The notes beneath the pieces were generated by a model. That model did no database searches and was not told the origin of the DNA. It saw nothing but the letters and a program-made list of their open reading frames with translations. A stretch of 64,000 nucleotides of DNA from Endobacter medicaginis. GTDB taxonomy: Bacteria > Pseudomonadota > Alphaproteobacteria > Acetobacterales > Acetobacteraceae. The position numbers were made by a program, and so were the translations under genes. Below, one piece after another: positions 36,443 through 46,113 of this stretch; position 1 is the stretch's first letter, and every line of letters starts with the position of its first letter. Where the stretch lies: the NCBI RefSeq assembly GCF_014192375.1, contig NZ_JACHXV010000001.1:398440-462439 (forward strand), written 5' to 3'.

Positions 36443-36922
36443 ATGTCGGCAGCACTCGAATACCCCTTGCCGGAACACGACCCGTTCGACAGGGCGGTCG
36501 GCCTGCTCGGGGGCGAACGCCATCTCGGTCGGAGGGTGAGCGGGCCGATGGATGTGCATGACGTGATCCTCGAAGGCATGCCGTCCTCGGCGGCGGTGTG
36601 CCTGTTCGCCGAGCTCGACCATCTCAAGGTCGACAGGGCGATGGAAAACGCGGTCGGGTTCAGCCTACGCACCTTCCAGCGACGTCGCGGCGCGCCGGAG
36701 CGGATGCTGACCCGCGAGCAGGGCGGCAAACTGTGGCTGTTCGCCGAGATCCTGGCGCTGGCGAGCGATGTGCTCGGCACTCAGGACGCGGCCGAGCGCT
36801 GGCTGGAGACGCCGGCGATCGCGCTGGAGCGTCACCGGCCGCTCGACCTGCTCGCCACCCCGGCCGGCACCGAGATGGTGCGCGACCTGCTCGGACGGAT
36901 GCGCACCGGCGTCTACACATGA
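36443..36922 (+). CDS. Antitoxin of the Xre/MbcA/ParS (DUF2384) family
   Basis: Protein of 159 residues. The N-terminal and middle part (about 25-105) fits the Xre-like DNA-binding region, including the helix RTFQRRRG. The C-terminal 50 residues are the DUF2384 toxin-binding domain, with the hallmark pattern AERWLETPAIALERHRPLDL and a final GVYT. It neutralises the RES toxin encoded next, and these antitoxins repress their own operon. ATG 36443 is four bases after GGAGG. An ATG three bases earlier is too close to it. The stop overlaps the toxin start (ATGA). Confidence 0.9.
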   Translation: MSAALEYPLPEHDPFDRAVGLLGGERHLGRRVSGPMDVHDVILEGMPSSAAVCLFAELDHLKVDRAMENAVGFSLRTFQRRRGAPERMLTREQGGKLWLFAEILALASDVLGTQDAAERWLETPAIALERHRPLDLLATPAGTEMVRDLLGRMRTGVYT

Positions 36923-37434
36923 CCCCGCTGCCGCCGCCGCTGGGGTCGGGCGACCTCATCGGCTGGCGGCTGGACACGGCGAGATTCGCGCCGTCCTGGG
37001 AGTCGGGTGAGGGCGCGTTCCTCTACGGTGGCCGCTGGAACAGCCGTGGCACGCGGGTGGTGTATGCCAGCCTCGATCCGGCCACCGCGATCGTCGAGGT
37101 CGCGGTGCACAAGGGGTTCGATGCGCTCGACACGGTGGCGCATGTGTTGACCTCGTTCCGCCTGCTCGACCCGGCTCTGGTGCATGTGGTCGCGGCGGCC
37201 GACATTCCCAACCCGAACTGGCTGCGCCCCGGCCCCCCGGGCGCGGGCCAGCAGCGCTTCGGCGATGCGCTGCTGGCGGCGCATGTGGCGGTGCTGGTCC
37301 CAAGCGCGGTCTCGACGCATAGCTGGAACCTGCTGCTGCGCGTGCCGGCGCCCTCGGGCGTCTACGAGCCGGTCGCGCAGGAGCCGTTCGCGCTCGACAC
37401 GCGGCTCAATCCAGTGCCGACAGCGCGCCCGTGA
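36919..37434 (+). CDS. RES-domain toxin
   Basis: Toxin of 171 residues. RES toxins consume NAD+ and arrest growth. R17 (in GWR), the segment [18 protein letters not shown] (about 34-51) and E60 (in ATAIVE) match the family active-site pattern. The third conserved residue, a serine, lies in the C-terminal [10 protein letters not shown] segment. No truncation is seen, so it is probably active. It starts inside the antitoxin stop codon. Its last 29 bp overlap the end of the convergent cystathionine gamma-synthase family gene. Confidence 0.9.
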   Translation: MTPLPPPLGSGDLIGWRLDTARFAPSWESGEGAFLYGGRWNSRGTRVVYASLDPATAIVEVAVHKGFDALDTVAHVLTSFRLLDPALVHVVAAADIPNPNWLRPGPPGAGQQRFGDALLAAHVAVLVPSAVSTHSWNLLLRVPAPSGVYEPVAQEPFALDTRLNPVPTARP

Positions 37435-38689
37435 GATCGGCGATCAGGTCGTCCACGTTCTCGATGCCGATGCTCAGCCGGATCAGCCCCTCGCTGACCC
37501 CGATCCGTGCCCGGGTCTCCGCCGGCACGCCGGAATGGGTGGTCGAGGCCGGGTGGCAGGCGAGCGATTCGGTCCCGCCGAGGCTGACCGCGAGCTTGAA
37601 CAGCCGCAGCCGGTTGAGCACCGCGAAGGCTTCCTCGCGGCCGCCATCGATCTCGATGGCGAAGGTCGAGCCCGGGCCGGTGCACTGCGCGTCATAGATG
37701 CGACGCACCGTATCGGACCCCCGCCCCGGGCCGAGCGCATGCACGGCGCGCACCTTCGGATGCGCGTCCAGCCGCTCGACCACGGCGAGCATGTTCGCTG
37801 CCGCCCGGCGCACGCGGATGTCGAGCGTCTCCAGCGAGCGCCCGATCATCCAGCAGGAATGTGGATCGAGCTGGGTGCCGATCGCGCTGCGCAGCAGCCG
37901 CACCGGGGCGAGGGCCGCCTTCGCGCCCAGCACCGCGCCGCCGATCAGGTCGCTGTGGCCACCGATATACTTGGTCAGCGAAGCCAGAACGAGGTCGGCA
38001 CCATGCGCCAGCGGCTTCTGGAACACCGGGCTGAGCATGGTGTTGTCGCACAGCACCAGCGGTCGCAGCCCGCTCGCAGCCCCGATGCGTTCGGCGGCCG
38101 CGCGCACGGCGGCGATGTCGACCAGCGTGTTGAGCGGGTTCGACGGTGTTTCGATGACGATCAGGCTGAGCCGCCCCTTCGCCTGTGCGGCGCGGGCGGC
38201 GGCCTCGATCGCCGCCGCGTCCGCGCCATCGGCGAAGCCGTGGGCCGCGATGCCGAACGCGGCCAGCGTCTTGCCCAGCAGCGTCTCGGTGCCGCCATAG
38301 AGCGGCTGGCTGTGCAGGATCACGTCGCCGGGGCGCGCGGTGGCCAGGATCGCGGTGGTGATCGCCGACATTCCCGAGCTGAACACCAGCGCCGCTTCCG
38401 CATCCTCGTAGAGGGCGAGGCGATCCTCGATGATCTCGCTGTTGGGGTGATTGAAGCGCGAATAGACCAGCCCCGCACCGTCCTCGCCGGCCGGCTTGCG
38501 CCCGGAGACCACGTCGAAGAAGTCGCGCCCGTCCTCGGCGGAGCGGAACACGAAGGTCGAGGTCAGGAACACCGGCGGCTTGACCGACCCTTCCGACAGG
38601 GTGGGGTCGTAGCCGTAGCCGAGCATCAGCGTCTCGGGGGCCAGCGCATGCCCGTCGATGCTGCGCTGCCTGCTGTGGTCCCTGCTCAT
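37406..38689 (-). CDS. Cystathionine gamma-synthase family PLP enzyme
   Basis: PLP-dependent trans-sulfuration enzyme of 427 residues. The cofactor lysine is K240 in [39 protein letters not shown] and the PLP-phosphate site are conserved. The N-terminal segment (about 1-35) and the insert [18 protein letters not shown] are typical of a proteobacterial subgroup annotated only as cystathionine gamma-synthase family. It could act as gamma-synthase, beta-lyase or methionine gamma-lyase. metZ is a distinct paralogue at 43521-44741. The start ATG 38689 is clear. It is divergent from the aldo/keto reductase. Confidence 0.85.
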   Translation of the reverse strand: MSRDHSRQRSIDGHALAPETLMLGYGYDPTLSEGSVKPPVFLTSTFVFRSAEDGRDFFDVVSGRKPAGEDGAGLVYSRFNHPNSEIIEDRLALYEDAEAALVFSSGMSAITTAILATARPGDVILHSQPLYGGTETLLGKTLAAFGIAAHGFADGADAAAIEAAARAAQAKGRLSLIVIETPSNPLNTLVDIAAVRAAAERIGAASGLRPLVLCDNTMLSPVFQKPLAHGADLVLASLTKYIGGHSDLIGGAVLGAKAALAPVRLLRSAIGTQLDPHSCWMIGRSLETLDIRVRRAAANMLAVVERLDAHPKVRAVHALGPGRGSDTVRRIYDAQCTGPGSTFAIEIDGGREEAFAVLNRLRLFKLAVSLGGTESLACHPASTTHSGVPAETRARIGVSEGLIRLSIGIENVDDLIADLTGALSALD

Positions 38690-38732
38690 CGTCGTGGCCC
38701 CTGTCCGTGCTGCCTGCGTCCTCCCATAGACG

Positions 38733-38752
38733 CTCGCCGACAATCCGGCGAG
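38733..38752 (+). other. Hairpin overlapping the ribosome site of the aldo/keto reductase
   Basis: CTCGCCG (38733-38739) and CGGCGAG (38746-38752) form a perfect 7-bp stem with a six-base loop. The AGGA ribosome site (38751-38754) overlaps its 3' arm, seven bases before ATG 38762. It could restrain translation. No ligand is known. Confidence 0.4.
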
Positions 38753-38761
38753 GATACCCGC

Positions 38762-39739
38762 ATGGAGTACACCCGCCTCGGCCGCACCGGCCTTGAAGTC
38801 TCGCGCCTCGCGCTCGGTTGCATGAGCTTTGGCATCCCCGATCGCGGCCCGCATCCCTGGACGCTCGACGAGGCGGCGTCGCGGCCGCTGATCCGCCAGG
38901 CCGTGGAGGCGGGGATCAATTTCTTCGATACCGCCAACTTCTACTCGGACGGCACCTCCGAGGAGATCGTCGGCCGCGCGCTGCGGGACTTTACCCGTCG
39001 TGACGAGACGGTGATCGCCACCAAGGTGTTCTTCCCGCTGCGCGAGGGGCCCAATATCGGCGGCCTGTCGCGCAAGGCGATCCTGAGCGAGATCGACCAC
39101 TCGCTGCGTCGCCTCGGCACCGACTACGTCGATCTCTACCAGATCCACCGCTTCGATCCGCACACCCCGATCGAGGAGACGCTGGAGGCGCTGCACGACG
39201 TCGTTCGTGCCGGCAAGGCGCGTTACATCGGCGCCTCGTCGATGGCGGCCTGGCAGTTCGCGACCATGCTGCACACTGCCGAGCGGCATGGCTGGACGCG
39301 GTTCGTCTCGATGCAGAACCACCTCAACCTGCTCTACCGCGAGGAGGAGCGCGAGATGCTGCCGCTGTGCCGGGCGGAAGGGGTGGGCGTGATCCCGTGG
39401 AGCCCGCTCGCCCGCGGTCGGCTCACCCGCCCCTGGGACGAGACGTCGGCCCGTGCCGAGACCGACGAGGTCTCGCGCAAGCTGTATGCCGCGACCGAGG
39501 CCGCCGACCGTGCGGTCGCCGACGCGGTCGGACGCATCGCCGAGGCGCGCGGCCTGCCGCGCGCGCAGATCGCGCTGGCTTGGGTGCTGCAAAAGCCCGG
39601 CGTCACCGCCCCGATCATCGGCGCGACGAAGCCGCATCACCTCGCCGACGCGATCGCCGCCCTGTCGGTGACGCTGTCGGCGGACGAGATCGCCACCCTC
39701 GAGGCCAATTACCTCCCGCACGCGCCGGCCGGTCACTGA
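38762..39739 (+). CDS. Aldo/keto reductase
   Basis: NADPH-dependent oxidoreductase of 325 residues with the TIM-barrel aldo/keto reductase fold. The catalytic tetrad is visible as D56, Y61, K88 and H129 ([24 protein letters not shown]). The C-terminal NADP-binding segment is [15 protein letters not shown]. It resembles the YajO/voltage-gated-channel-beta-like group. The substrate is unknown. ATG 38762 is preceded by AGGA within a small hairpin. The gene stands alone, divergent from the PLP enzyme and 104 bp before the PQQ dehydrogenase. Confidence 0.92.
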   Translation: MEYTRLGRTGLEVSRLALGCMSFGIPDRGPHPWTLDEAASRPLIRQAVEAGINFFDTANFYSDGTSEEIVGRALRDFTRRDETVIATKVFFPLREGPNIGGLSRKAILSEIDHSLRRLGTDYVDLYQIHRFDPHTPIEETLEALHDVVRAGKARYIGASSMAAWQFATMLHTAERHGWTRFVSMQNHLNLLYREEEREMLPLCRAEGVGVIPWSPLARGRLTRPWDETSARAETDEVSRKLYAATEAADRAVADAVGRIAEARGLPRAQIALAWVLQKPGVTAPIIGATKPHHLADAIAALSVTLSADEIATLEANYLPHAPAGH

Positions 39740-39843
39740 ACTCCGGCCGTTCGGCCCTCGGCCACAGTTCGTGACATCGAGGGCGGCAACATTTGCATGG
39801 TCAGGACGTTGGCGCCGCGAAATCAGCCGGAGACCCCCTGCCA

Positions 39844-42417
39844 ATGGCCGCGTCACATTCGATATCGGAGGGGCTGCACGAGCTCCGGCGTCGCGTCCCT
39901 CTGATCGTCGGACTCGCGGCGGCGGCGCTGGTCGTGGTCGGGCTGGTCATTCTCGCTCTCGGGGCGATCCTGATCTGGCAGGGCGACACCTGGTATTACG
40001 GCATCGTCGGCGTGGCGATGATTGCCGCCGGCATCCTGCTTGGCCGCCTGTCCGTCATCGGCGTGTGGCTCTACGCCCTGGTGCTGCTCGGCACGGTGAT
40101 CTGGGCGCTCGCCAATGTCGGGCTCGACGGCTGGGCGTTGATCCCGCGCATCATCGCTCCCGCCGTGCTCGGCCTGCTGGTATTTCTTCCCGGGGTGGTT
40201 CGTGGCGTCGGCGGGCGTGGCAACCTGGGCTGGCTCGGCGAGGCGGTCTGCGTGCTGCTGATCGCCGCCACCTTCGCGCTCGGCTACCGCATCACCGACG
40301 AGCGCCACAAGGTCTTCGCCACGGCCGCCGACTGGAATGCGTCCGCGCCTGGAACCGACGAGGCCGGCAACGACTGGCGCTATTACGGCCGGACTGCCGC
40401 GGGTGACCGCTACGTGCCCTTCGACCAGATCACGCCCGCCAACGTCGCCCAGCTTCAGAAAGTGTGGGAGTTCCGCACCGGCGACATGCCGCGACACGGC
40501 GAGAACGCCAACGGTCGCGAGTTCAGCTTCGAAGCCACGCCGCTCAAGATCGGCGATACGCTCTATCTGTGCACGCCGCACCGCGACGTGCTGGCGCTCG
40601 ATGCCACCACGGGCAAGCAGATCTGGCGTTTCCAGCCCGGCGGCGATCTCAGTCACAACGTCTACCAGGCCTGCCGCGGGGTCTCGTATTTCGACGCCTC
40701 GGCCGGCGATATCGCCGGTCCGTCGGATGCCGATACCCCGGCAGCGCGCGCGGTGGTCGCCCCGCCGGGTGCGGCGCAGACCAGGATCGACACCTCGACC
40801 GTGCCCGACACCAAGCTGGCACAGACGGTGCAGCCGGCCGGCGACGGCGCACCCTGTCAGCAGCGCATCGTGTCGACCGATTCCGATCTGCCGCGCCTGT
40901 TCGAGCTCGACGCGAAGACCGGCCATCTGTGCACCGATTTCGGCGATGGCGGCTATGTCGACCTGCGTCAGGGAATGGGGCTGATCCCGCCCGGCTTTCA
41001 CTTCATCTCGTCGCCGCCGATGGTGATGGACGGTCGCATCATGCTCAGCGGCTGGGTGTACGACAATCAGTCCAAGGGCGAGCCGTCCGGCGTGATCCGT
41101 GCCTTCGACGCGGTGACCGGCAAGCTGTCCTGGGCATGGGATGTCGGCCGCGTACCGGCGACCAAGCCGCTCGGTGACGGCGAGACCTTCACACGCGGCA
41201 CGCCGAACGGCTGGGGCGTGTTCACCGCCGATCCGAAGCTCAATCTGGTCTACATCCCGACCGGCATCGCCACGCCCGACTATTTCGGCGGCCAGCGGCG
41301 GCCGTTCGACGAGACCTACGACACCTCCCTGGTCGCGCTCGACGCGGCCACCGGGCAGGAACGCTGGCATTTCCAGGCCGTGCATCACGACATCTGGGAT
41401 TTCGACCTGCCGGTCGGTCCGTCCCTGGTCGATCTGCCCGGCGGCCCGAACGGCGGCACCATCCCCGCGCTGGTGCAGACCAACAAGCAGGGCCAGCTCT
41501 TCCTGCTGAACCGCGAGACCGGGCAGCCGATCGCCACCGTCGAGGAAAAGCCGGTGCCGCAGGGCAACACCCCGGGCGAGCATTATTCGCCGACGCAGCC
41601 GTTCTCGACCGGCATGCCGTCCTTCACCCCGCCGCCGCTCAAGGACAACGATGTCTGGGGGGCGACGCCGATCGACCAGGCGCTGTGCCGGATCCGGTTC
41701 AACAACATGAACAAGGGCCCGCTGTTCACGCCGATCTCGACCACCGAGACGCTGGGGAACCCGGCCTTCGACGGGGTGATGGACTGGTTCGGCGCGACCA
41801 TCGACCCGGTGCGCCATGTGCTTTACGCCAACCTGACCAACCAGCCCTTCGTCATGCAGCTGGTGCCGCATGACAAGGCGGTGAAGGAGGGGCTGATCAA
41901 GGACTGGGCCGGGTGGGGGCATCCGTTCCCGCAGGGCGCCTTCGACGTGAACCCGCAATACTACCTGCCCTATGCGGCGATCATCCGGCCGTGGCTGAGC
42001 ATCATCCAGGCGCCCTGCGTCAATGCGCCGTGGGGTCACATGGAGGCGATCGACCTCGTCACCCGCAAGGTCCTGTGGACGCGTCCGCTCGGCACGACGG
42101 CCAACATGGGGCCGTTCGGCGTGCGCATTCCGGTCGGCCTGCCGACTGGGATCTTCTCGATGGGCGGCTCGATCGCCACCAGGTCGGGGCTGCTGTTCAT
42201 CGGCGGCACCACCGATCAGGCGTTCCGGGCGATCGACGCCAAGACCGGCGACACGCTTTGGGAGACTACCCTGCCGGCCGGCGGCAATGCCACGCCGATC
42301 TCCTATATGGGGACGGACGGGCGGCAATATGTGGTGATCGATGTCGGCGGCCATGGCGGCATGCGCTCGCGCAACGGCGACTACATCATCGGCTTCGCGC
42401 TGCCGAAATCGAACTGA
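39844..42417 (+). CDS. gcd: Membrane-bound PQQ-dependent dehydrogenase, glucose type
   Basis: Quinoprotein of 857 residues. Five transmembrane helices (about 20-44, 52-68, 70-91, 102-122, 132-150) anchor it in the inner membrane, and an eight-bladed PQQ-binding propeller faces the periplasm. It oxidises sugars such as glucose and passes electrons to ubiquinone. [49 protein letters not shown] and [20 protein letters not shown] match mGDH blades. Quinate dehydrogenases share this architecture, so the substrate is less sure than the family. ATG 39844 is chosen because TM1 follows at once. A hairpin after the stop separates it from folE. Confidence 0.9.
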   Translation: MAASHSISEGLHELRRRVPLIVGLAAAALVVVGLVILALGAILIWQGDTWYYGIVGVAMIAAGILLGRLSVIGVWLYALVLLGTVIWALANVGLDGWALIPRIIAPAVLGLLVFLPGVVRGVGGRGNLGWLGEAVCVLLIAATFALGYRITDERHKVFATAADWNASAPGTDEAGNDWRYYGRTAAGDRYVPFDQITPANVAQLQKVWEFRTGDMPRHGENANGREFSFEATPLKIGDTLYLCTPHRDVLALDATTGKQIWRFQPGGDLSHNVYQACRGVSYFDASAGDIAGPSDADTPAARAVVAPPGAAQTRIDTSTVPDTKLAQTVQPAGDGAPCQQRIVSTDSDLPRLFELDAKTGHLCTDFGDGGYVDLRQGMGLIPPGFHFISSPPMVMDGRIMLSGWVYDNQSKGEPSGVIRAFDAVTGKLSWAWDVGRVPATKPLGDGETFTRGTPNGWGVFTADPKLNLVYIPTGIATPDYFGGQRRPFDETYDTSLVALDAATGQERWHFQAVHHDIWDFDLPVGPSLVDLPGGPNGGTIPALVQTNKQGQLFLLNRETGQPIATVEEKPVPQGNTPGEHYSPTQPFSTGMPSFTPPPLKDNDVWGATPIDQALCRIRFNNMNKGPLFTPISTTETLGNPAFDGVMDWFGATIDPVRHVLYANLTNQPFVMQLVPHDKAVKEGLIKDWAGWGHPFPQGAFDVNPQYYLPYAAIIRPWLSIIQAPCVNAPWGHMEAIDLVTRKVLWTRPLGTTANMGPFGVRIPVGLPTGIFSMGGSIATRSGLLFIGGTTDQAFRAIDAKTGDTLWETTLPAGGNATPISYMGTDGRQYVVIDVGGHGGMRSRNGDYIIGFALPKSN

Positions 42418-42425
42418 ACACGGGG

Positions 42426-42449
42426 GCGGGGTGCACTTGTGCACCCCGC
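42426..42449. terminator. Bidirectional terminator-like hairpin between gcd and folE
   Basis: A perfect 10-bp stem (42426-42435 with 42440-42449, loop CTTG) lies between two converging genes. No T tract follows on either strand, so it may instead protect 3' ends. Confidence 0.6.
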
Positions 42450-42456
42450 GCCCTGC

Positions 42457-43047
42457 TCAGCGGCGCTGGCGGTCGCCGATCATCGCCAGCAACTCGGCGC
42501 GGGTGGCAGGATTGTCGCGGAACACGCCCAGCATGTGCGACGTCACCATCGAGACGCCCGGCTGGTGCACGCCGCGTGTGGTCATGCACTGGTGCTCGGC
42601 GTCGATCACCACCGCCACGCCATGCGGCTCCAGCACGCGGTCGATGGTGTTGGCGATCTGCGCGGTCAGCCGCTCCTGGATCTGGAAGCGCTTCGCATAG
42701 GCCTCGACCACGCGGGCAAGCTTGCTGATGCCCACCACACGGCGGCGTGGCAGATAGGCGACATGGGCGCGGCCGAGGATCGGCGCCATATGGTGCTCGC
42801 AATGGCTCTCGATGCGGATGTCGCGCAGCAGCACGATCTCGTCGTAGCCCTCGACCTCCGAGAACGTCGTGGTCAGCAGCGTCTCCGGCTCGATGCCGTA
42901 GCCGCCGAACCATTCCTCGTAGGCGCGCGCCACACGCCCAGGCGTGTCCTGCAGCCCCTCGCGGCCCGGATCCTCGCCGGCCCAGCGCAGCAGCGTGCGG
43001 ATCGCGGCCTCCGCTTCGTCGCGTGAGGGGCGGGGGGTATCGGTCAT
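42457..43047 (-). CDS. folE: GTP cyclohydrolase I
   Basis: Enzyme of 196 residues that converts GTP to 7,8-dihydroneopterin triphosphate, the first step of folate synthesis. The zinc ligands C83, H86 ([10 protein letters not shown]) and C154 (EHQCMTTRG) are present, with the catalytic histidine H85. It is full length apart from a short N-terminus. It is the last gene of metZ-apaG-folE, 12 bp after apaG, so its transcription may fall under the SAM-II riboswitch. Confidence 0.97.
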   Translation of the reverse strand: MTDTPRPSRDEAEAAIRTLLRWAGEDPGREGLQDTPGRVARAYEEWFGGYGIEPETLLTTTFSEVEGYDEIVLLRDIRIESHCEHHMAPILGRAHVAYLPRRRVVGISKLARVVEAYAKRFQIQERLTAQIANTIDRVLEPHGVAVVIDAEHQCMTTRGVHQPGVSMVTSHMLGVFRDNPATRAELLAMIGDRQRR

Positions 43048-43059
43048 GATGTGCGGGTC

Positions 43060-43524
43060 TCAGTGTTTCAGGCGTGGCTGGTAGGGGCTGTCGAGGCTGA
43101 AGGCGGGGATCATGACGTCGAACTCCTCGCCGGTACCGGGCACGACCATGTGGTACAGCCCGGTCATGAACCCGCACGGGGTGGGCAGCGGCGTGCCGGA
43201 CGCATAGGAGAACGACTGCCCGCCCGCCAGCAGAGGCTGCTCGCCGACCACCCCCTCGCCCTCGACGGTGCGGGTCTGGCCGCGCGCATCGGTGATGCGC
43301 CAGGTACGCCGCAGCAGCCGGACCGTGTGCGTGCCGCGATTGTCGATGGTGATGTGATACGACCACACATAGTTGTCGGTCTGCGGGTCGGAATGGTCCT
43401 CGAGAAAGGCGGTGCGAACGCTGACCGCGATGTCGCGGGTGATCGCAGTCCACACCTCGCCCGCCGCCTCCGTCTCGGCCGGATCGGGCTGGAGCATCGA
43501 TGGCGGCGGCGGGCGGCGGCTCAT
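43060..43524 (-). CDS. apaG: ApaG family protein
   Basis: Protein of 154 residues made largely of one FnIII-like beta domain (about 25-150). TDNYVWSYHITIDNRGTHTV, RTWRITDARG, PLLAGGQSFSYASGTPL and GFMTGLYHM match ApaG. ApaG was named for effects on cobalt/magnesium and dinucleotide phenotypes in enterics, and its biochemical role remains unclear. ATG 43524 overlaps the metZ stop (ATGA). A longer upstream frame inside metZ is rejected. Confidence 0.92.
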   Translation of the reverse strand: MSRRPPPPSMLQPDPAETEAAGEVWTAITRDIAVSVRTAFLEDHSDPQTDNYVWSYHITIDNRGTHTVRLLRRTWRITDARGQTRTVEGEGVVGEQPLLAGGQSFSYASGTPLPTPCGFMTGLYHMVVPGTGEEFDVMIPAFSLDSPYQPRLKH

Positions 43525-44741
43525 GCGGCGGAGCTGTCCTTGCGGCTGGCGACGGCGGCGAGTCCCGCGGCGAGGTCGTCGCACAGATCGTCCGCGTCCT
43601 CGAGACCGACCGACAGCCGGATCACCCCGTCGGTGATGCCGAGCCGGGTGCGCTCATCGGGGCCGATGCGCATGTGCGTGGTGGTCGCCGGATGGGTCGC
43701 GAGCGAGCGGCTGTCGCCGAGATTGTTGGAGATCGACACCAGCCGAAGCGCATCGAGCAGCGCGAAGGCGCCCGCCTTGCCACCCTCGACCTCGAACGTC
43801 ACCATCGTGCCGCCGCCCTGCATCTGGCTGTCGTTGAGCGCCTTCTGCGGATGGTCGTCGCGGGTGGGATACCACACGCGCGAGATGCCCGGCTGTGCTG
43901 CGAGGAAGTCGGCCACCCGGGCGGCATTGCGGCTCATCGCGTCGACCCGCAGATGCAGCGTCTCCAGCCCCTTGAGCAGCACCCAGGCATTGAACGGCGA
44001 CATCGCCGGCCCGGTATTGCGGATGAACGGCTGCAGCGTCTCCTCGATCCAGGCCTTGCTGCCCAGCACCGCGCCGCCGAGCACCCGGCCCTGCCCGTCG
44101 ATATGCTTGGTGCAGGAATAGACCACCACGTCGGCGCCCAGCTCCAGCGGCTTCTGCAGCAGCGGGGTGGCGAACACGTTGTCGACCACCACCAGCGCGC
44201 CGGCCGCATGCGCGAGCGCACTGACCGCGCGAAGGTCGACGATCTCCAGCATCGGGTTCGACGGGCTCTCCAACAGCACCAGCGCGGTCGGCTGTGCCAG
44301 CGCCGTGCGCCATTGATCGAGATCGGCGCCGTCGACGAACACCGTCTCGACGCCGTAGCGCGGCAGCAGGGTGGAGATGATCCAGTGGCATGAGCCGAAG
44401 ATCGCGCGTGAGGCCACCACCCGGTCGCCGGCCTTCACATGCGCGAGGATCGCAGCACTGACCGCGGCCATGCCGGTGGCGGTGGCGCGCGCCGCCTCGG
44501 CGCCCTCGATCGCCGCCAGCCGTGCCTCCAGGGCCGCGACGGTCGGGTTGCCGAAGCGCGAATACTGATAGTGCTCGACCTGGCCGAGAAAGGTCGCCTC
44601 CGCCTGGGCCGCATCGTCGTAGACGAAGCCCGAGGTCAGGAACATCGCCTCCGACGTCTCGCCATACGGCGTGCGCTCGACGCCTGCATGCAGCAGGCGG
44701 GTGGCGAGGCGGTGAGGGGTCTTGGGTGCGGGATCGGACAT
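43521..44741 (-). CDS. metZ: O-succinylhomoserine sulfhydrylase
   Basis: PLP enzyme of 406 residues that makes homocysteine directly from an O-acylhomoserine and sulfide. The PLP lysine is K212 in YSCTKHIDGQGR. SEAMFLTSGFVYDDAAQAEA near the start and QYSRFGNPT are characteristic of MetZ. ATG 44741 is chosen because family similarity starts there. A SAM-II riboswitch lies about 95 bases upstream, which supports a methionine-pathway role. The acyl donor gene metX is encoded at 50023-51264. apaG and folE follow in the same operon. Confidence 0.94.
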   Translation of the reverse strand: MSDPAPKTPHRLATRLLHAGVERTPYGETSEAMFLTSGFVYDDAAQAEATFLGQVEHYQYSRFGNPTVAALEARLAAIEGAEAARATATGMAAVSAAILAHVKAGDRVVASRAIFGSCHWIISTLLPRYGVETVFVDGADLDQWRTALAQPTALVLLESPSNPMLEIVDLRAVSALAHAAGALVVVDNVFATPLLQKPLELGADVVVYSCTKHIDGQGRVLGGAVLGSKAWIEETLQPFIRNTGPAMSPFNAWVLLKGLETLHLRVDAMSRNAARVADFLAAQPGISRVWYPTRDDHPQKALNDSQMQGGGTMVTFEVEGGKAGAFALLDALRLVSISNNLGDSRSLATHPATTTHMRIGPDERTRLGITDGVIRLSVGLEDADDLCDDLAAGLAAVASRKDSSAA

Positions 44742-44835
44742 CGAACGGGTTCTTCGCCTGCTGCGGTACTGCCCGGCCAACGAGTTCCGACACGGTGTCT
44801 GCCTGCACCGGGCCGGTGCACACAGCTGCCGCTGG

Positions 44836-44893
44836 GCCTCTTTAGCGCGCTTGTTTTTCCTCGCCGCAATCCGGCCGGACAAATCACGAGGAC
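44836..44893 (-). ncRNA. SAM-II riboswitch (metA/SAM-alpha element)
   Basis: On the minus strand a 5-bp P1 stem CCTCG/CGAGG encloses the conserved TGATTT and ATTGC segments. A pseudoknot arm with ACAAG and the hallmark GCTAAAGAGG follow. Spacing and order agree with the SAM-II consensus. It sits in the 5' leader of metZ, about 95 bases before the start codon, and should reduce expression when S-adenosylmethionine is plentiful. The rest of the 305-bp gap between metZ and the tRNA (44742-44835, 44894-45046) shows nothing else recognisable beyond the expected leader and promoter region. Confidence 0.9.
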
Positions 44894-45046
44894 GAAGGAG
44901 GGATCACCCCACCGTCGCGGCCGGGACTGTAGAGTTCACCCCCACCCGGGTCAACCGCGCCCACCGCCTGCCTCCCCTGCGAGGCGGTCAGACCGGCATT
45001 TCCCCATTCCCAACCCGGCCCCGACCCCGTATAACCCGGCACCGCT

Positions 45047-45120
45047 GCGGGTGTAGTTCAATGGTAGAACGGCAGCTTCCCAAGCTGCATACGAGGGTTC
45101 GATTCCCTTCACCCGCTCCA
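45047..45120 (+). tRNA. tRNA-Gly (CCC anticodon)
   Basis: A full cloverleaf of 74 bases including an encoded CCA end. The acceptor GCGGGTG pairs with CACCCGC. The anticodon stem GCAGC/GCTGC encloses the loop TTCCCAA, giving anticodon CCC. The T arm is GGGTTCGATTCCC. It reads GGG codons. Confidence 0.97.
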
Positions 45121-45144
45121 CCGCATCGCCGCAGGACGCGGTGG
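45118..45144 (+). terminator. Weak hairpin after tRNA-Gly
   Basis: CCACCGC (45118-45124) pairs with GCGGTGG (45138-45144) around a 13-base loop. It overlaps the CCA end and has no T tract. It might aid 3' processing or termination. Confidence 0.35.
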
Positions 45145-45156
45145 CTCGTCGGACCC

Positions 45157-45762
45157 TCAGGGCGACGTGTCGCTCGGCGCCGTCGAGCGCTGTGCGGGGG
45201 GCAGCGTCTTCTGGTGTCGCTCGATCGAGCGCTTGAGGCCGTCCATCGAGGGCGCGGCGAGGGTGTCGCGGTAGCCGCGGCCGTTCCACACCCAACGGTC
45301 GTCGTCGTTGACCATCAGGTCGTGCATGCCGCCATGCGTGGCAGGCAGAACCCGGATCGGCCCGCTGACGGAATCGAGCACTTTCAGCCAGTCGCCACCG
45401 CGATGCAGGTAGACGCTGGTCGAGCATCCCGCCGAACCGCACAGGCTGGCGGACTGCAACTGCACGAACAGCGCCGCCTCCTTCGAGCGGGGATCGAGCC
45501 GCGCCGAGCCGATCAGCACCAGCGGCTGGTCGCCATGATGGGCGGCCTGTTCGAGATCGTAGCGCGTCAGTGTCCGCGCGGTGGCATCGAGCGGTGAATT
45601 CGGCTGCGCGGTCAGCAGGACAGGCCCGCCGCCTTCCGCCGCGCGCGGGTGGTGATGGTGCGCGCTCGCCGCAATCGCCACGCGGCCGGGGCCTGGCCAG
45701 GCCAGCAGGACAAGCGCCAGGGCGGCAATTCGGTGGATCATGGCGGCGCGGCGGTCTTTCAT
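45157..45762 (-). CDS. Exported hypothetical protein
   Basis: Family not recognised. With ATG 45762 the protein has 201 residues; ATG 45741 (194 residues) gives a cleaner signal peptide (MIHRIAALALVLLAWPGPG, cleavage near AAS). A His-rich patch (HHHH) follows the signal. The mature part holds two nearby cysteines (LCGSAGCST) that could form a disulfide. The composition and the segments LVLIGSARLD, YLHRGGDWLKVLDS and DRWVWNGRGYRD suggest a periplasmic beta-rich domain. It converges with the tRNA and is divergent from the DUF1653 gene. No function is proposed. Confidence 0.6.
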   Translation of the reverse strand: MKDRRAAMIHRIAALALVLLAWPGPGRVAIAASAHHHHPRAAEGGGPVLLTAQPNSPLDATARTLTRYDLEQAAHHGDQPLVLIGSARLDPRSKEAALFVQLQSASLCGSAGCSTSVYLHRGGDWLKVLDSVSGPIRVLPATHGGMHDLMVNDDDRWVWNGRGYRDTLAAPSMDGLKRSIERHQKTLPPAQRSTAPSDTSP

Positions 45763-45866
45763 CACGGAGGTCAACGCATCAGCCACGCCTGCGATGCCTG
45801 CGCACCACGCGGAACGCGGCCTGGGCCGGAGCTTGCGACGCCGCCACTTGCCTGCCAAGCAGGAGC

Positions 45867-46103
45867 ATGTCCAGCCCCCGACCGCCCGCCGACGCCCCAC
45901 CCCCTGGGCGCTACCGCCATTACAAGGGTGGTGTGTACGCGGTGCTCGACCTCGCCCGGCACAGCGAGACCGAGGACTGGCTGGTGATCTACCGCGACGA
46001 GGCCGGTGGCGGGCTGTGGGCGCGGCCGCTGGGGATGTGGAACGACACCGTCGCGGGCGCGCCCCGCTTTGCGCCGCTCACGGCGTCGACATCCCGCCCG
46101 TGA
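45867..46103 (+). CDS. DUF1653 small protein
   Basis: Protein of 78 residues. GRYRHYKGGVYAVLDLARHS followed by LVIYRDEAGGGLWARPLGMW is the signature of DUF1653, a small single-domain family of unknown function. ATG 45867 sits only one base after AGGAG, an unusually short spacing, so initiation may be weak or begin elsewhere. It is convergent with the large glycan enzyme, 10 bp between stops. Confidence 0.75.
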   Translation: MSSPRPPADAPPPGRYRHYKGGVYAVLDLARHSETEDWLVIYRDEAGGGLWARPLGMWNDTVAGAPRFAPLTASTSRP

Positions 46104-46113
46104 CCCCGACGGT

